Shown piece by piece: positions 7,203-9,548 of a DNA stretch of 9,548 bases. The DNA is from Promethearchaeota archaeon (GTDB lineage Archaea; Asgardarchaeota; Lokiarchaeia; Sigynarchaeales; SOKP01), in contig JAUXAJ010000207.1 of the NCBI GenBank assembly GCA_030620005.1, positions 1 to 9,548 of the forward strand. The letters run 5' to 3'. Both the position numbers and the translations under genes were made by a program. Every line of letters starts with the position of its first letter. Positions within the stretch are counted from its first letter, which is position 1. The notes under the pieces were generated by a model. The model saw nothing but the letters and a program-made list of their open reading frames with translations. It was not told the origin of the DNA and did no database searches.

Positions 7203-8147
7203 TCACTTTTTTCTTAAGGGCTTAGCTAATCTATTTCTTTTTTCATCAAAGTAAAGAACATAATTTTTACCTAATATTTTGTTTAGTCGAGAAAGAAACT
7301 CTGGGTTTCGTTCTTTTATCCACCTCATTCCATGCTTCACCGTCCAAATAAGTCTTTTTTCTTCTTCATTTAATCCAATTTCAGTTGCTAATTCGTCGTT
7401 AACTTTAATTTTCGTTTTATTAATCCAACTTTCCATTAAATCTAGCATTTTTTCTGGCATGTACTTACTAAGGTCTTTAATATTATTTCCAACAGATTTT
7501 CTCACGTAAATTGAGGGATTTTTATTTAATATTGTTAAAATTTCTAGGATTTTATCGTTTTTGGACACATCTCTTAGCCATTTAACTCGAGCGTGTGGTC
7601 TCAAACTTTCTGCTACCAAGCGTCTCAAATTTTCCTCGTCGCTTTTAGCCAATTTAGATAAGTAATTTAAAGTTTTTTCCGGTATTTTCTTCAATCCCGA
7701 TACTATCGAATCTGCAGTAGTTTCTCTTATCGACCAATCGTGATAATTGGCATATTTCTCAATTAAGGGTAGCATCGCTTCAAAATTTTCTGGATAATGA
7801 AATATGAATTCAGCCATAAAGATTAAAGCAAAATGTTGAATAATAAGGCTATTATTTCTTTCTCCGTAATCAAACGCCTTTTCTACAAATTGAATCAGAA
7901 ATTTTTTATCAATTTTTTTTTCTTCATTTAAATATTGGAAGATTCCTTTCGCGACATTGTTAGATATATATTTGATTTTTTTACCAATTCGCTCTTTTTC
8001 GGGGATCGTATCATATTCTGCTTTTAGAACATGATCTATCTTTTTAAAAATTTCTGAATTTATCTCAATTAAATTCCAATTTATTATAGTACCGCAAAAA
8101 TCCTGTGTTCTTTCCCTGATAAGTTTTGCTGAACTTATTGAAACCAA
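7203..8147 (-). CDS. AlkC/AlkD-type HEAT-repeat DNA alkylation repair glycosylase
   Basis: A 314-residue, all-helical repeat protein resembling the DNA_alkylation family, which excises positively charged alkylated bases such as 3-methyladenine by gripping DNA in a concave HEAT-like surface without flipping the base. Recognisable blocks are HDWSIRETTADSI (136-148), LRRLVAESLRPHARVKW (174-190), PSIYVRKSVGNNIKDLSK (211-228) and KHGMRWI (271-277). They parallel the AlkC pattern of VRE, RRL-S-E-RPRLPW and PS-YVR-SVANHLNDISK, so AlkC is closer than AlkD. The Arg-rich inner helices fit DNA backbone contact. No Ig-like extension follows. The only canonical in-frame start is TTG at 8147; the next ATG is residue 111 and an in-frame TAA lies just upstream. 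It begins 5 nt after the upstream gene stops, so the two are probably one transcript. A non-catalytic HEAT-repeat relative remains possible. Confidence 0.75.
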   Translation of the reverse strand: MVSISSAKLIRERTQDFCGTIINWNLIEINSEIFKKIDHVLKAEYDTIPEKERIGKKIKYISNNVAKGIFQYLNEEKKIDKKFLIQFVEKAFDYGERNNSLIIQHFALIFMAEFIFHYPENFEAMLPLIEKYANYHDWSIRETTADSIVSGLKKIPEKTLNYLSKLAKSDEENLRRLVAESLRPHARVKWLRDVSKNDKILEILTILNKNPSIYVRKSVGNNIKDLSKYMPEKMLDLMESWINKTKIKVNDELATEIGLNEEEKRLIWTVKHGMRWIKERNPEFLSRLNKILGKNYVLYFDEKRNRLAKPLRKK

Positions 8148-8152
8148 GAGTC

Positions 8153-9548
8153 TTATTTTTCTTTAAGTAATTTAATATTAATGTGAATATTAAAAGTTCT
8201 TGGACCAAAAGTAACAAGAATGTAAAAGTTCTCACGACCACCAATTTCTAAATTCCCGTTAATAATCGGTAAAGTCAACTGTCTGTTGCCATATGTACTC
8301 GCTAACTCGTGATCGTAGTGGTTAAAATCTGCACGATTTTCAAGAGCTCTTACAGTATGTAGGAATTGAGAGCTATCCTTTGCCGAAATTTCTGCAAACA
8401 TATAATGTAAATCAAGATAATTACCAACCTCATGCTCGTTTACGATAAGCGAAGTCGTCGTGTGGTAAGACCTGATGAATAATTCACCGTTTTTTAAATT
8501 AGGATATTTGTCAAGAGTGTCTTTAACTACATTTTTTATTAAGCGAGTTAAAAATATTAATTGAGTAACGCTATAACTTCTAAGATTAACTTTAAAAACT
8601 GCATGTACTTCGTTATCGTTCTCAACTACCTGATTTTGGAGAATATTTAAAACAGGATAGAATAATTCTGGTTTTATTTCATTGATGGTGGTAAAAACAG
8701 TAGAATTTATTCTATTTACATTTCGAAACGCCCAAGTTCTTAAAATACACCTTTGAGAAAAAGGTAAACCTTCTGTAGCTTCAAGAAAACCTCTTACTAT
8801 TTGAGATATTTCTAATGTTGGCGTGGCGCTTCCGATTAACAATCGATACCAACAATTTTGAACAAAACCTTTAATTGAAAAGAACTGTTTAAAGCAATCG
8901 GTTGGCGTCATCCCTCCAAAAGTTCTCGGATCAATTTCTATCCAAAGGTTATTGAAATACTTTAATAGTTGATAATAAAGACTGATATCTCCTGAAACAT
9001 CTAACCCGCTTAATATTACTGTAGGATTTGGATTTCTCGAAAGGAAGCCTTTAATTTTTTCGTAAGTAGTAAATTCCGGATAATTTTCAGGAATAAATAA
9101 ATTTCCAATGTCAATTTTAATAAAATAATTCTTTTGAATACAATAATCTATAATTTTTTTAATACTTTTATTGGTTTCATTAATTAAATCTAATCTTGTA
9201 TAAGAAGGATAAAGAACGAGACCAGCAACCATTATCTCGTTTTCAGTTTTTTTTAAATCTGATAAGACATCATTATTAGATGAATTTAGAGAAAGATCAT
9301 AAGATAAAACGCCTCTAAAGAATTTCGATTCTTTTTTTACTACTTCTATAACATCTGAATTAGAGATGCCGTATTCCCGTCCTAATTCCATGGCTTGAAT
9401 TAAAGCAAGATCGAGATTTGAACAATTTAATTCTACTTTTTCGTCGTCTATACTAATTTTTCTGCGATAAAAATATGGACTATTTCTCAAATTTTTTATT
9501 TTTAAAAGATTCTTTAAAGATTCAGATAACTCTAAATCGGTAAAAATA
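8153..9548 (-). CDS. Amidohydrolase-2-like barrel fused to a C-terminal YjbQ/UPF0047 domain (5'-partial)
   Basis: Numbering is from TTG 9490, but the frame stays open to the window edge with 19 more residues (IFTDLELSESLKNLLKIKN), so the real start is probably outside. Residues 1-265 resemble an amidohydrolase-2 TIM barrel: GISNSDVIEVV (41-51), GLVLYPSYTRLDL (90-102), YFIKIDIGN (122-130), PTVILSGLD (156-164), YRLLIGSATP (215-224) and CILRTWAFRNVNRI (248-261), the last like the closing NA-R helix. Several expected metal ligands look replaced. Residues about 291-441 match YjbQ (PF01894, once called UPF0047): HTTTSLIVNE (343-352), YLDLHYM (358-364), FNHYDHELAST (389-399), LTLPIINGNLEIGGRE (405-420) and FGPR (428-431). 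YjbQ proteins are usually stand-alone at about 130-140 residues; weak thiamine-phosphate synthase activity has been reported, and the true role is unsettled. It sits 5 nt before the glycosylase gene. The specific function is unknown. Confidence 0.75.
   Translation of the reverse strand, partial: IFTDLELSESLKNLLKIKNLRNSPYFYRRKISIDDEKVELNCSNLDLALIQAMELGREYGISNSDVIEVVKKESKFFRGVLSYDLSLNSSNNDVLSDLKKTENEIMVAGLVLYPSYTRLDLINETNKSIKKIIDYCIQKNYFIKIDIGNLFIPENYPEFTTYEKIKGFLSRNPNPTVILSGLDVSGDISLYYQLLKYFNNLWIEIDPRTFGGMTPTDCFKQFFSIKGFVQNCWYRLLIGSATPTLEISQIVRGFLEATEGLPFSQRCILRTWAFRNVNRINSTVFTTINEIKPELFYPVLNILQNQVVENDNEVHAVFKVNLRSYSVTQLIFLTRLIKNVVKDTLDKYPNLKNGELFIRSYHTTTSLIVNEHEVGNYLDLHYMFAEISAKDSSQFLHTVRALENRADFNHYDHELASTYGNRQLTLPIINGNLEIGGRENFYILVTFGPRTFNIHINIKLLKEK

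Overview
The window is A+T-rich, with Lys/Asn/Ile-heavy proteins, and looks archaeal. Candidate promoters are TATA-box-like rather than -35/-10 pairs, Shine-Dalgarno sites are weak or absent, some genes can only start at TTG, and genes are followed by T-tracts rather than stem-loops. Protein style (long coiled coils, MFS and APC permeases, an archaeal-type gene mix) suggests an Asgard/Lokiarchaeia-like archaeon. That placement is inference and nothing here proves it.

Left third (1-3314): a small carbohydrate locus. Positions 1-99 hold the last 32 codons of a plus-strand gene whose ending resembles family GH88 unsaturated glucuronyl hydrolases. Nineteen bases away and convergent lies an MFS transporter (minus strand). 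It shares a 144-nt divergent promoter region with a GH3 beta-N-acetylhexosaminidase-like enzyme (plus strand) that keeps the catalytic Asp nucleophile and the Asp-X-His acid/base pair. No signal peptide is visible, so the enzymes probably act on sugars inside the cell after uptake. The GH3 stop codon sits inside a short duplicated sequence (3246-3314).

Middle (3427-6819): two minus-strand membrane-protein genes. One is an APC-superfamily amino-acid permease with an extra C-terminal membrane region of about 180 residues. Upstream of it is a 477-residue protein that is almost entirely coiled coil and ends in a two-helix membrane anchor.

Right third (6820-9548): a 383-nt A+T-rich gap with a likely promoter for the coiled-coil gene, then a minus-strand pair 5 nt apart. 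The promoter-distal gene is an AlkC/AlkD-type HEAT-repeat DNA glycosylase. The promoter-proximal gene runs off the right edge and is the most unusual item: an amidohydrolase-2-like TIM barrel, which appears to have lost several metal ligands, fused to a C-terminal YjbQ/UPF0047 domain that keeps its conserved His and Glu residues. Its tight coupling to an alkylation-repair gene is the best candidate here for an undescribed functional link.

I see no tRNA, rRNA, CRISPR array, insertion sequence or prophage gene.
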